Below, in pieces: positions 1-10,700 of a stretch of 64,000 nucleotides of DNA. The position numbers and the translations under genes are program-made. The DNA lies in NCBI GenBank assembly GCA_020635535.1, contig JACJZP010000013.1:20507-84506 (forward strand), written 5' to 3'. The stretch's first letter is position 1. Every line of letters begins with the position of its first letter. The notes beneath the pieces are model-generated. The model was not told the origin of the DNA, did not search any database, and worked only from the letters and a program-made list of their open reading frames with translations. This DNA comes from Flavobacteriales bacterium (lineage in GTDB: Bacteria; Bacteroidota; Bacteroidia; UBA10329).

Positions 1-3000
1 GCGCAGGGCGACCCGAAAGCGGCCAAGAAACTGATTGAGGAAACCTTTCTGCCGGTTTGGAACAGTGGTCATTACAATACGCAGCAGAAAGAGCGTGTTT
101 ACAAGATGTCTGACCTGATGTTGGATAAGCGCAAGAAGGCGGTGGATTTTGAAAACTACCTCTACGCGCTGATGAGTTTTGCGCATAGTATGAAGCCGGC
201 TTCTGATTTCGATGCTTTTCATGATGGGATGGAGAAGACCATTACAAAGCTGTCGCGAAAACAATTTACCGAGTATTTGGAAGTGTGCAAAGGCCTCTTT
301 ACAGAGTATGTGCTTTTCGAATCTCCTGCTGTGAAATGGGTTGCCCGTTATGATCCGTACAAGATCGAGTTCGACTCGCTGCCAAAGATCGTATTCGGCA
401 AACTGGACCTTAGAGCCTACTCCAAGCGAGATAGCTCTGTGATCTACGGAACTGAAGGAGTGTATTATCCAACACTGGCCAAATGGGTAGGAAAGGGCGG
501 CAAAGTGGACTGGAGCCGTGCAGGTTTTGATCCGAATAAGACCTATGCTGAAATTGGGAATTATGTGCTCAATACAAGCAAATCGCAGTATGTGATCGAT
601 TCGGTTACTTTCCATCATCCTGATTATTTGGATAAACCACACTTGGGCCGTCTGACGGAAAAGATCTTGGCCGATGTGGAACAGGAAGATGCCTCGTATC
701 CTCGCTTCGATTCTTATAACAAGCGCATTCTTATTGAGAACATGTACAAGGACATTGATTATTCAGGAGGCTTCTCGCAGCATGGAATCAAGTTCATAGG
801 TTCTGGAGATGCCGATCAACCAGCTACGCTCATCTTCAAGAAGATGAATCACATAACTAAGAAGAATGAGCAGTTCATTGAGGCGCGTTCCAAATCGTTT
901 GTCATAAGGCCTGAAAAGGTGCTTTCCAGCAAGGCTGAGGTTTCCATGTATTATGAGGGCGATTCCATCTATCATCCGGGCCTTCGGGTCAATTACAATG
1001 TAGAGGACCATGAGGTTTCCTTCAGTAAGGATCAGGAAGGTTCTGGTCTGAGTCCCTTCTTCGACAGCTTTCACAAGGTTGATATGCACGTGGATGAAAT
1101 AAAGTGGAACATGATAGAGGATTGGATGACCCTTCAGAACACCTCAGGAGGTTCGGACAATAGTGCGCTCTTCGAATCGGAGACCTATTATGATGAGTAC
1201 CGCTACGATAGATTGAGAGGAACGGCCGATACACACCCGCTGTGGAAGATCAGAGACTACGCCAAGAAGGTGGGGCAGGAGGAATTGACAGTTGATCAGG
1301 TGGCTCAACTTTTTCATGCCGATATCAGCGATACCAAAGTGTTCCTGATCAATCTTTCCAATTCCGGATTCATGACCTATAACTATGACAAGGATCGAGT
1401 GGTCATCAATCCGCGATTGCACCATTATGTGCTTTCACGTTCAAAGAAGACCGACTACGATATCATTCAGTTCGAGTCGACCATAGAAGGACTTCCAAAT
1501 GCAAAACTGAACCTGCTGAATTGGGATATGGACATGAGCGGAGTGGGGCGCATTTTCCTTTCAGATTCTCAGAATGTGGTCGTTTTCCCTTACGAACAGC
1601 AACTTACCCTTAAAAAGAATCGCGACTTTGTTTTCGATGGTAAGGTAATTGGAGGGCGTTTGGATTTCTTCGGGCATGATTTTCAGTTCAGTTTCGATGA
1701 TTTCAAGATCAACATGACCAAGATTGATTCTCTGCGTCTCAAGGTTCCCGATGGAGAACCGGATGAAAGAGGTCGTCAAAAACTGCGTGCCGTTAAAACA
1801 GTGCTCAGAGATTTAACAGGAGAACTGTTGGTAGATAGGCCAGACAATAAATCGGGGTTGGTGGATCACCCGCGGTATCCCGTGTTCAACAGCACCAGCG
1901 ATTCATACGTTTATTATGACAGGCGCTCCATTCAAGATGGGGTTTACAATAAGGAGGATTTCTATATGCACTTGAAACCCTTCAGTATTGATAGTTTGGA
2001 AGATTTCACCAAGGAAGGCTTGGAGTTCGGTGGAACGTTCGTTTCAGCTGGCATTTTTCCAGATTTTGAGGAAACACTCAAACTACAACCCGATTTCTCG
2101 CTTGGTTTTGTGCGAGAGACCCCACCAGAGGGTTATGACATGTACGGTGGCAAGGGCAATTATAAGGCTACCATTAAACTTAGCCATGACGGTCTGAGAG
2201 GAGATGGCGATCTGGAGTATCTGACATCGGTTTCTAAGTCTGACGACTTCATCTTTTATCCTGATTCTGTGAACGGTATTGCTCAGGATTTTACCATCAA
2301 AGAGCAGAAGTCGCCTGTTGAGTATCCTCCAGTTGTGGCAAAAGATGTGAAGGTGCATTGGATGCCAAAATTGGACCACTTCTACAGCTATAAGATTGAG
2401 AATCCGTTCGATATGTATGGTGGTGAGGTGGTGCATCATGGAGGTTTGGATCTCACTCCAAAAGGGCTGGATGGCTTCGGAAATCTCGACTTTGCAGATA
2501 GCTATATGAGATCCGATAGATTCAACTTCCTATATCGGGACATTCACGCAGACACGGCCGATTTCAAACTGAAGGGAACCTCAACCACGGCTGATGCCTT
2601 TAAAACGCAGAACGTACAAATGGACATTGATCTTGATGAAAGAAAAGGTCACTTCAAATCGAATACTGGAGGAGATTTCGTTGATTTTCCAGTAAATCAG
2701 TACATCTGTTACATAGATGAGTTTGTTTGGAATATTGATGCCAAAGACATTGATGTTGTTTCTGATGGAGAAGGTTCGAGGTACGTATCCACAAATCCAA
2801 AGCAGGATTCTCTCGAATGGCGTTCGCCTCTTACCAAATTCGACCTGAAGAATTTCATTATCTCGGCAGAGAAAGTAGATCACATTGACGTAGCGGATGC
2901 CATAGTTTATCCAGACAGTGGAAAGGTTACCATCCGTCAGGAAGCAAAAATGGATCCGCTTACCGATGCAAAGATCGTGGCCAACAGGATCACCAAATTC

Positions 3001-4296
3001 CATACATTCTATGAGTCGAACGTCAATGTGCTGGGCAAGTGGAACTACAACGCCACTGGTAAATACGATTACACAGATGTTACAGGCGGAAAGCAGTTGA
3101 TCGAGTTCTCAACCATAGGGGTCGATTCAGCAAAACAGACCTTTGCACTCGGTCAGATCAAAGAGGAAGCAGCATTTACCCTCAGCCCGAATTTCGATTA
3201 CAAGGGCAGTGCTAAGCTCTTTGCCAGCAAGGAGTTTCTCACTTATGATGGTAGTACACGTATCAAACACGATTGTCAGGGAATTACCCGCGATTGGTTG
3301 AAGTTTGAAGCTGATATTGATCCGAACGACATCTATATCCCCATACCTGCAGATCCAAAAGACGCCAGCGGAAAGGCAATGTCATCAGGAGTGGTCATTG
3401 CCAGAGATTCAACTAAGGTGTACCCAACATTCCTGTCGACCAAGGAGAATGCGAACGACATAGATATAGTTGCCGCAGAGGGCTATCTCCACTTTGACAA
3501 TGAAAGTCAGGAATACCGTATCTCAAACAAGGATAAGCTACAGGGAGCGGTTGTTGGCGGCAACTACGTGAGCCTGAGTAACGAGTGTATTGCAAGAGGA
3601 CAGGGCAAGCTCGAAATGGGACTTGACCTCGGACAGGTTGAACTTACGCCTCTCGGAACGGTTGAGCACAATATGAACAATGACTCTACCAAGTTCAATC
3701 TTTTCTTAGGGCTTGACTTCTTTTTCAGCGAAGAATGCTTGCGGATAATGGCTGACAAATTGACCAATCATTTCCCGCCCCTGGACGCTGTTTTCTACGG
3801 CACTGAATATGAAAAGGCGCTAATTGAATTGGTAGGTAAGGAAGAAGCCACTAAGCTTATTCAGGACCTTAACCTTTACGGCTCATTCAAAAAGCTACCC
3901 AAGGAAATTCAGAAGAGTATTTTCCTTACTGATGTTAAACTTACTTGGGATGCGCAAGCTGGTGCATATCGGTATAAAGGATTCATCGGAGTGTCGTCTG
4001 TAGACAAGTATCAGGTCAATAAGATGGTCTATGGCCTAATTGAGTTGAAGAAGAAACGCAATGGCGATGAGCTTGGTCTTTATTTGGAGCCGAGCGATGA
4101 TAGCTGGTTCTATTTCAATTATAAGCGCGGAATATTGGGAGCGTTCTCATCACATGATGATTTCAATGCTCAGATTCGTGATACCAAAGACGATGCGCGA
4201 ACCAAGAAGGCTGAGAATGGTAAGCCGAAGATCACCTACGTGTTGAGCACGGCTATTCAGAGAAGAAACTTTGTGCGGTCTTTCGAAGAGGAGTGA
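1..4296 (+). CDS. Large Bacteroidota protein of unknown function, 5'-truncated by window edge
   Basis: The reading frame is open from base 1, so the gene begins upstream of the window; the first in-frame ATG, at 106, is probably internal because the 35 codons before it read as normal protein (AQGDPKAAKKLIEETF and on). At least 1431 residues are visible, ending in a TGA at 4294-4296. I recognise no named domain, catalytic motif or membrane segment. The sequence is rich in aspartate, lysine and aromatic residues, with many short strand-like stretches (for example repeated patterns of hydrophobic-polar alternation around VYPDSGKVTIRQEAK) that suggest a long beta-rich, possibly exported or envelope-associated protein, but no signal peptide can be judged without the true start. 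Base composition matches the backbone genes right of the island. Confident that it is a real gene; function unknown. Confidence 0.85.
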   Translation, partial: AQGDPKAAKKLIEETFLPVWNSGHYNTQQKERVYKMSDLMLDKRKKAVDFENYLYALMSFAHSMKPASDFDAFHDGMEKTITKLSRKQFTEYLEVCKGLFTEYVLFESPAVKWVARYDPYKIEFDSLPKIVFGKLDLRAYSKRDSSVIYGTEGVYYPTLAKWVGKGGKVDWSRAGFDPNKTYAEIGNYVLNTSKSQYVIDSVTFHHPDYLDKPHLGRLTEKILADVEQEDASYPRFDSYNKRILIENMYKDIDYSGGFSQHGIKFIGSGDADQPATLIFKKMNHITKKNEQFIEARSKSFVIRPEKVLSSKAEVSMYYEGDSIYHPGLRVNYNVEDHEVSFSKDQEGSGLSPFFDSFHKVDMHVDEIKWNMIEDWMTLQNTSGGSDNSALFESETYYDEYRYDRLRGTADTHPLWKIRDYAKKVGQEELTVDQVAQLFHADISDTKVFLINLSNSGFMTYNYDKDRVVINPRLHHYVLSRSKKTDYDIIQFESTIEGLPNAKLNLLNWDMDMSGVGRIFLSDSQNVVVFPYEQQLTLKKNRDFVFDGKVIGGRLDFFGHDFQFSFDDFKINMTKIDSLRLKVPDGEPDERGRQKLRAVKTVLRDLTGELLVDRPDNKSGLVDHPRYPVFNSTSDSYVYYDRRSIQDGVYNKEDFYMHLKPFSIDSLEDFTKEGLEFGGTFVSAGIFPDFEETLKLQPDFSLGFVRETPPEGYDMYGGKGNYKATIKLSHDGLRGDGDLEYLTSVSKSDDFIFYPDSVNGIAQDFTIKEQKSPVEYPPVVAKDVKVHWMPKLDHFYSYKIENPFDMYGGEVVHHGGLDLTPKGLDGFGNLDFADSYMRSDRFNFLYRDIHADTADFKLKGTSTTADAFKTQNVQMDIDLDERKGHFKSNTGGDFVDFPVNQYICYIDEFVWNIDAKDIDVVSDGEGSRYVSTNPKQDSLEWRSPLTKFDLKNFIISAEKVDHIDVADAIVYPDSGKVTIRQEAKMDPLTDAKIVANRITKFHTFYESNVNVLGKWNYNATGKYDYTDVTGGKQLIEFSTIGVDSAKQTFALGQIKEEAAFTLSPNFDYKGSAKLFASKEFLTYDGSTRIKHDCQGITRDWLKFEADIDPNDIYIPIPADPKDASGKAMSSGVVIARDSTKVYPTFLSTKENANDIDIVAAEGYLHFDNESQEYRISNKDKLQGAVVGGNYVSLSNECIARGQGKLEMGLDLGQVELTPLGTVEHNMNNDSTKFNLFLGLDFFFSEECLRIMADKLTNHFPPLDAVFYGTEYEKALIELVGKEEATKLIQDLNLYGSFKKLPKEIQKSIFLTDVKLTWDAQAGAYRYKGFIGVSSVDKYQVNKMVYGLIELKKKRNGDELGLYLEPSDDSWFYFNYKRGILGAFSSHDDFNAQIRDTKDDARTKKAENGKPKITYVLSTAIQRRNFVRSFEEE

Positions 4297-4318
4297 TTAT
4301 TCAAAGGAACTTTATAAG

Positions 4319-4326
4319 TATATTTG
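4319..4326 (+). promoter_or_regulatory. Candidate -7 promoter element of tRNA-Arg
   Basis: TATATTTG matches the Bacteroidota -7 consensus TAnnTTTG and sits 18 bases before the first base of the tRNA. No clear -33 TTG lies at the usual distance upstream, so this rests on the -7 match and position only. Confidence 0.45.
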
Positions 4327-4344
4327 CCGCCCCAAAAAAGGGAT

Positions 4345-4418
4345 GGCTCTGTAGCTCAACTGGATAGAGCACCTCACTACGGATGAGGAGGTTTGGGGTT
4401 CGAATCCCTACAGGGTCA
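4345..4418 (+). tRNA. tRNA-Arg (anticodon ACG)
   Basis: A complete 74-base cloverleaf can be folded by hand: acceptor stem GGCTCTG/CAGGGTC (with G-U pairs), D arm GCTC/GAGC, anticodon stem CCTCA/TGAGG with loop CTACGGA giving anticodon ACG, a five-base variable loop, and T arm TGGGG/CCCTA around TTCGAAT, then discriminator A. CCA is not encoded. The 3' end from 4407 on is the left attachment repeat of the genomic island, so this copy is intact because the island end restores or retains the 3' sequence. Confidence 0.95.
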
Positions 4419-4421
4419 CAC
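4407..4421 (+). repeat. Left attachment repeat (tRNA 3' end)
   Basis: CCTACAGGGTCACAC covers the last 12 bases of tRNA-Arg and three bases beyond. It matches 27995-28009 exactly; a few further bases upstream match with mismatches. This is the expected core of an attachment site for a tRNA-targeting tyrosine recombinase. Confidence 0.9.
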
Positions 4422-4432
4422 CTAATGTTGTT

Positions 4433-4472
4433 AAGTCCTTGATTTTCAATTGAAAATCAAGGACTTTTCTTT
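4433..4472 (+). terminator. Intrinsic terminator behind tRNA-Arg, supplied by the island
   Basis: A perfect 34-bp palindrome (4433-4466; 17-bp arms beginning AAGTCCTTGATTTTC, AATT at the centre) is followed by a T-rich tract (TTCTTTT). It lies 14 bases after the tRNA and inside the island boundary, so it replaces the tRNA's original terminator, now at 28012-28040. Confidence 0.8.
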
Positions 4473-4475
4473 TAT

Positions 4476-4498
4476 GGGTGAAACATAGGTAAAACATT
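4476..4498 (+). repeat. Candidate integrase arm-type sites, left end
   Basis: Two tandem 11-12-base units, GGGTGAAACAT (4476-4486) and AGGTAAAACATT (4487-4498), closely resemble the tandem pair AGGTAAAACAAT / GGGTAAAACAAT near the right end (27856-27879). Short repeats shared by both ends next to attachment cores are typical of arm sites bound by the N-terminal domain of tyrosine recombinases. Inference from position and similarity. Confidence 0.5.
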
Positions 4499-4522
4499 AC
4501 ACCAGTTCGCTCATAGAGCTGT

Positions 4523-4659
4523 TGCATTATCCGTCATGTTTAATGCAGTTGGTCGTTTGCCGAGAAATTGAATTGCTGCGTGAAGTGGCAATTCCAGAGT
4601 GTTTAATACACCTTGTGCAGTAAAGTTCATCAGTCATTCAATATTTTAACAATGAACTT
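4523..4659. other. Gene-free left end of island with three dyads
   Basis: The stretch from 4419 to 4740 has no gene. Besides the terminator and arm-like repeats it holds three inverted repeats: TGCATTA...TAATGCA (4523-4547), GAATTGC...GCAATTC (4570-4594) and AAGTTCAT...ATGAACTT (4623-4659). They could bind accessory recombination proteins, form part of a transfer origin, or control the protease gene that follows. No consensus promoter was found. Confidence 0.35.
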
Positions 4660-4740
4660 ATGAAAGAAGATCGTTGCATTGATTTACTTATTTTTCGTCC
4701 GAATGTCAGCGAATAGGTCGCTTTGTTCAACCAACCCCAA

Positions 4741-7700
4741 ATGAGAACACTTATACTTTTCTTATTGCTTACGCTTTTTGTGGGAAACACCCACATTCAG
4801 GCACAGACTCAACCACAGGACACCTCCCTCTATTACTATTACAAAGGCGAGAAGATTTTTCTCGAGCGGGTACCAGAAGAACTGACAATTACGTTCCGCG
4901 AACCAACTTCTCTTAGTCAGGCAGTTGCAGCGTTAACGAAGAACGCTGAGAGGTTTGAATTTTCAATCGACTCTTCGCGGTTTGAAGATGGTGTCCTGAC
5001 CATCGGTCTAAAGACACGGTTGACTTCGCTGGCAGGTCAAAGAATGCTCCAAAGAATGATGCGAGATGAAGCGATAAGCTCGGTATCATCCATCAGGAAT
5101 GAAGTTCATCTTGAACTTAGGGAGTACTCATCGGTGTTTTATGGCGGTAAGGCTTTGAAGTTTTCTATTGACACCGACCACCTCTTTGTTTCCTTCAACA
5201 ATCCAATGGATTTTGAGCGTTTTAAAACCAAAGGAGTGAAAGGGCTCGACCATTCCGTTGAGTGGACTTCGCTAAACTCAGCCAAGGCAAGACAGATACC
5301 ATTGATATTTGACGGTCAAAGGGGGTATCTCGCAACAATGGCCAGACTGGAACATTTACAAGAGGTATCCTACATATCTCCTGTACTATTTGATGAAGAT
5401 GGTGAAACTTTATGGCTATATGAGGATTTTTATGTGGAATTGGGCGCGCAGGGGAATCTTGATACATTGCTTCACTACGCGCAAGTTTTAGGGTTTTCTG
5501 TTTCGCATTGGAGAAATGATGTGTTCCGTTGTACAGTAGACAAATTCTCACTTGGTAATTCATTCGAGGTAGCACGATACCTATACAATCTTGATATATT
5601 CAATTTTGCCGAACCGGATTTTATTTTTCGGGTATATCCGACCAATGAACATTACAGTGAACAATGGGGACTAAACAATTCAGGAACAAATTATCCTGGA
5701 TATGGATTCTCGTCCCCACCAACTGGTGACCCAAATGCTTCAATTCATGCTGAAGATGCATGGGCCTTGGTTGGGGGCGGGGATTCAGATCTGATTGTAG
5801 CGGTTTTAGACGTATTCCCATCACAAGCCTTGACACACCCTGATAACCCAATCGATTACTCTTATGATGCAACCCAGTCAAGTTTTCAAATAATAAATGA
5901 TGATGAAGATCATGGTGCCCATGGAATTGCTTGTTCTGGAATAATTGCAGCTGACAACAATAACATAGGTACAAAAGGTGTAGCTTATCTGGTCAAGACT
6001 CTTGCAGTCAATGTTGCTTCTGAGTTAACCGCCAATGGTGGTTATGAAACTAGTCCGGCAATTATTGCAAATGCAATTAACTGGGCTTCGAACTTCAATT
6101 GTTCTGTTATTTCTTGTTCTAACAGATGGCCTTTTGAATATAGCTCATTGGTCAATCCTGCGATAAACAACGCGGTGAACAATGGACGTGACGGCAACGG
6201 GATTCCATTTCTGGCGAGTTCAGGTAATGATAACCTGGGCTCTGTTTACTATCCAGCATCTGCTGATGGTACTATCGCGGTTGGTGCTTCGACCATGTGT
6301 GATGAACGAAAAAGCCCAACCTCGTGTGACGGTGAAACCAGCTGGGGTAGTCACGGTGGTCCATCATTGGACGTGGTTGCCCCAGGCGTTAAAATTTACA
6401 CAACAGACATTGTCGGATTCGGAGGCTATAATCCAGCATTCGGAATATTAGGAGATGGTGCCTATCATTCTCATTTTAGCGGCACTTCTGCCGCGTGTCC
6501 GATGGCCGCTGGCGTTATGGCCCTTATTCTATCGGCCAATCCCAACCTCACAGCCGACCAAGCACGTTACGTTTTAGAATCAACCTGCGACAAAGTCCGT
6601 CCTGACCTTTACGATTATAACACCACTATGCCCAATGGTGAGAGCTGGAATGAGGAAGTTGGTTATGGCCGTATCAATGCAGGCAGGGCTGTGGAAAAGG
6701 TTATCTACAACAGTTTCTGTCCTGAATTCGATTTCCCCATCATACCCAACACATCGTGGCAAACGCACCATTCAATAATTTACGATGATTACTGGAGTCT
6801 CTATCGCTTCACTGCAACAGCAGGTGAGACCTATGAGTTCAAAACGTGCTGTGGAGACGGAGCATCGTCAGATTTTTCTGCCATACTGGAGTTGTCTGAT
6901 GGATCTTGCGAGTTTATTGCCAACGGGTCTTCTCAACTCACTTGGACAGCCAATTATTCGGGTAGTGTCTATCTCAAAATTCGCGCAAGCTCTGGAGATG
7001 GTCAATATACCATGGCATATAGACGGGTTCTTCCAGAACCGGAGCCTTGTACACTTTCTGTCTCTCCTTCGGTCTCGAGTACTTCAACCGGGTACAATGA
7101 AGGCTCCAATACCTTTACAGTGAATGCAACCGACAGTTGGAGCATCACCTCGCCCAACTGCAATTGGATAATTGGTATGGGCCCACTTTCGGGCTTTGGT
7201 ACTGAGAACGTGACCGTGTACTACGGAGGAAATACCTCTCTCAGTAGTAGGCAGTGTGATTTCAGTGTGAGTTGTGGCGTCAGTTCTGCAACCTATTCGC
7301 TGGTTCAGGCAGGTCCTCAGCTTAGTCTGGGGTCACCTTCAAATGGAGCGACCGTTTCCTGTTCTTCAGGGGTAAACTTCAGTTGGTCTTCCAATGTCAG
7401 TCCTGTGGAATACCGCATACAGGTTTCCACCGTAAACGACTGGAATCCGGAAACAGGTTTCTCCAATCCGATCGTTAGCGTTAATACGGGCAGCAATGCA
7501 TTCTTCAATTGGCAGGGGGCGTCATCGAGCACAACTTATTACTGGACCGTTCACGTGTACGATGCCGGAACCTATCTTACTTCTGATTATACTCAGCCAA
7601 GGGTTTTTACTACAGGTAATTGTGGTGGGGGTAGTGGAGGCTGTAGTGGCACCCCTCAGGTGCTGCTTCAAAGCCCCTCAGATTATACAGTATTTATGGG

Positions 7701-10700
7701 TTGTGCTGGTACGAGTATTCCATGGAGTTGGACCCCAGTTTCTGGATGTGCTGTAACGGAATACCAAATCGAGTTTGCTACACAACCTACATTTAACGGA
7801 AGTAATGTTGCTACTGAGACGGACAACTTTTTCACGTTCGTGTTCAATTCGGATTACACATCAAATGTGACCATTTACTGGCGGGTTAGAGGACGCAACC
7901 AAAATGGTTGGGGCAGTTGGAGTCAGACAGGAACATTCTACATCAATGCCTGTGGTGGAGTTGATTGTAATGACCCCTACGAATCGAATAACGACCCATC
8001 GATCGGTGATGATTACGAGATTTCTCCAGTGGTCTTTACGAATGACGAGTTCACATTTAAGACCAGTGGGGCGTGTACGGGTTACTCTGAAAGTAACGAA
8101 CAGGACTATTTTAAGCTGTCGTTACCATCTGGGTATGACTACACGATAAGTTCAAGACTGCAGACGGCCTTCGGGTCCACTGATGGTATCAACTATTCTG
8201 GCTATACACAATACGCCTCTTGGTCATCTCAGACAGGGAACTGGTCAAATTGGGATACTCAACAACTTGCTAGTTTTTCGTTGAGCGATGGTGGTACCGC
8301 CTATTTTGTTGTTGGGGATTACTACAGCGACCCCAATTTCAGAGGTAGCTATTCATTGGAGGTGACAGTGACGAGGGTTGAACTTCCAAAGCCTGATCTC
8401 CGTCCCTATACCGCTAGTGGTTGGACAGCTCCAATTATTGCCTCCACCGTTACGGGAACCACTTACAGTTCGGGTGTGTACAATACGGATCAGGAGATCT
8501 TCATTGATATTGGGTTTTGGAACGCAAGCTCCTCCAGTTGCGGCCCCTTCGTTACAATGCTGTACTTGGACAATCAACCCCAATTTGGGGCTGCCCCCGG
8601 GGGGCTTGCGGGTTACGATGATGAATCGCTGATGGATATTTCCATTGGTAACCTATCTGCCGGGTATCATGAACTTAGATTGGTTGTGGATGCGAATTCT
8701 GAGGTCATTGAAAGCAATGAGTATAATAATGAATACTCTCTTGTGATATATGTGGATCAGGTGTTGCCTAACCTGCGGCCCTTCACACCATCAGGTTACT
8801 CATCACCTCTGGTAGTTTCCAACGTTAGCGGCACCACAACAGATGCAGTTGTTATTAACCAGTTGGACAATGTTTATCTCGACCTTTCTCAGATAAACGA
8901 TGGATCGGTCAACGCATCGGCCTTTACATCAAAGCTTTATCTAGACAACGTTGAAATTCTTGATTGGGCCGGTGGTTCCGGTGGGCTACCTGCGGGCAAC
9001 TATAATCTGTGGAATGACTATAGTTTAGGTAGCGTTTCGGCAGGATTGCACGAACTCAAGCTGGTTGTTGATGCAAACAATGCTGTTTCTGAATCCAATG
9101 AGTTGGACAATACCTATACAAGAACGTTCAATGTAAGTTGTCAGGCCCCCTCTCAGCCATCCTCCATATCAGGCAGCGGGGGAGCATGTCAAAATGATGT
9201 GTTCACATATTCGGTCTCCGAAGAACCGGGCATTGTTTACTCATGGTCGGTAAGCGGTGGACAGATCATATCCGGTCAGGGCAACCATATTATTGGGGTC
9301 ATTTTTAACACACCTGGTAGCCAAGTGGTATCAGTTAGTGCTCTCAATAGCTGTGGTCAAAGTATTGTTCGTTCCATGAATGTTTTTGTGCATCCAACGA
9401 TACCTACCACTTATCTGGTCGATACGATTTGTGCTGGGTCCAATTACGAAGGATATTACAGTTCTGGCAGTTATACTGACACCTATACGGCACAAAGTGG
9501 ATGTGACAGTGTGCGCGTGTTAAACTTGACCGTCATGCCTAGCGTCAGTGCGGGATGGCAGTTGCAATCATCAGCTGCTGACATATATTGGAGGTCTGTA
9601 TCATACGGAAACGGGCTATTCGTGGCTGTGGCAAACAGCGGATCGCAAGACGGAAGAATAATGACCAGTCCTGATGGCGCAAATTGGACATTGAGAACAA
9701 GCCCTGGAACTGGTTCATGGATGTCTGTATGCTACGGCAATGGGACATTTGTGGCTGTTGGCGTTGATAATGTAATGACAAGCAATGATGGTCTTACTTG
9801 GACTCTACGAACACCCGCTACAGACAATTTTTGGAAATCCGTTACTTATGGGAATGGACTTTTTGTTGCCGTAGCAAACTCTGGATCCGGGGACCGTATA
9901 ATGACCAGCTCAGATGGTATTAATTGGGCCTCACAGGTGGTTCAGTATGATAAGGCATGGAATTCAGTTGTCTATGGAAGTGGTCGCTTTGTTGCGGTTT
10001 GTGGAACCACATTGGGAAGCCAAGTTCTGACAAGTACTGATGGAATCACCTGGAGCTTTTATAACAGCTCGGTAACACGCAATTGGAGATCTGTTACATA
10101 TGGCAACGGGCTATTTGTTGCAGTTGCAAACAGTGGCACTAACGATAGGGTAATGACCAGTTCTAATGGAATCAATTGGACCACCAGACTCGCTGCTACC
10201 GACAATAATTGGGAATCTGTTACATATGGTAACGGTAGGTTTGTGGCAGTGGCCGCATCTGGATCAGGCAATAGGGTAATGACCAGCCCCAATGGCATCA
10301 ATTGGACATTGGGTGTATCGGCAGCCGACAACAATTGGGAATCTGTAGTATATGGTAATGACCTTTTCGTGGCTGTTGGTAGTACTGGTTCAGGTAATAG
10401 GGTCATGGTCTTTACCTTCCCGATTGTAGATACAAGAACATCCTGTGGACCATTCACATGGATAGACGGCAATACATATTCACAAAACAACACCACGGCC
10501 ACCCAATTATTGACCAGCACATTCGGCTGTGATTCATTGGTTCAGTTGAACCTCACTGTAAGTGCGCCTGTGAGTACATCTTTCGCCCAGACTATCTGCG
10601 CGGGGGAAAGCTACGAGGGCTATTCTATAGCAGGTATTTATACCGATACTTTTACTGCAAATAATGGCTGTGATAGTATCCGAACGGTCAATCTTAGTGT

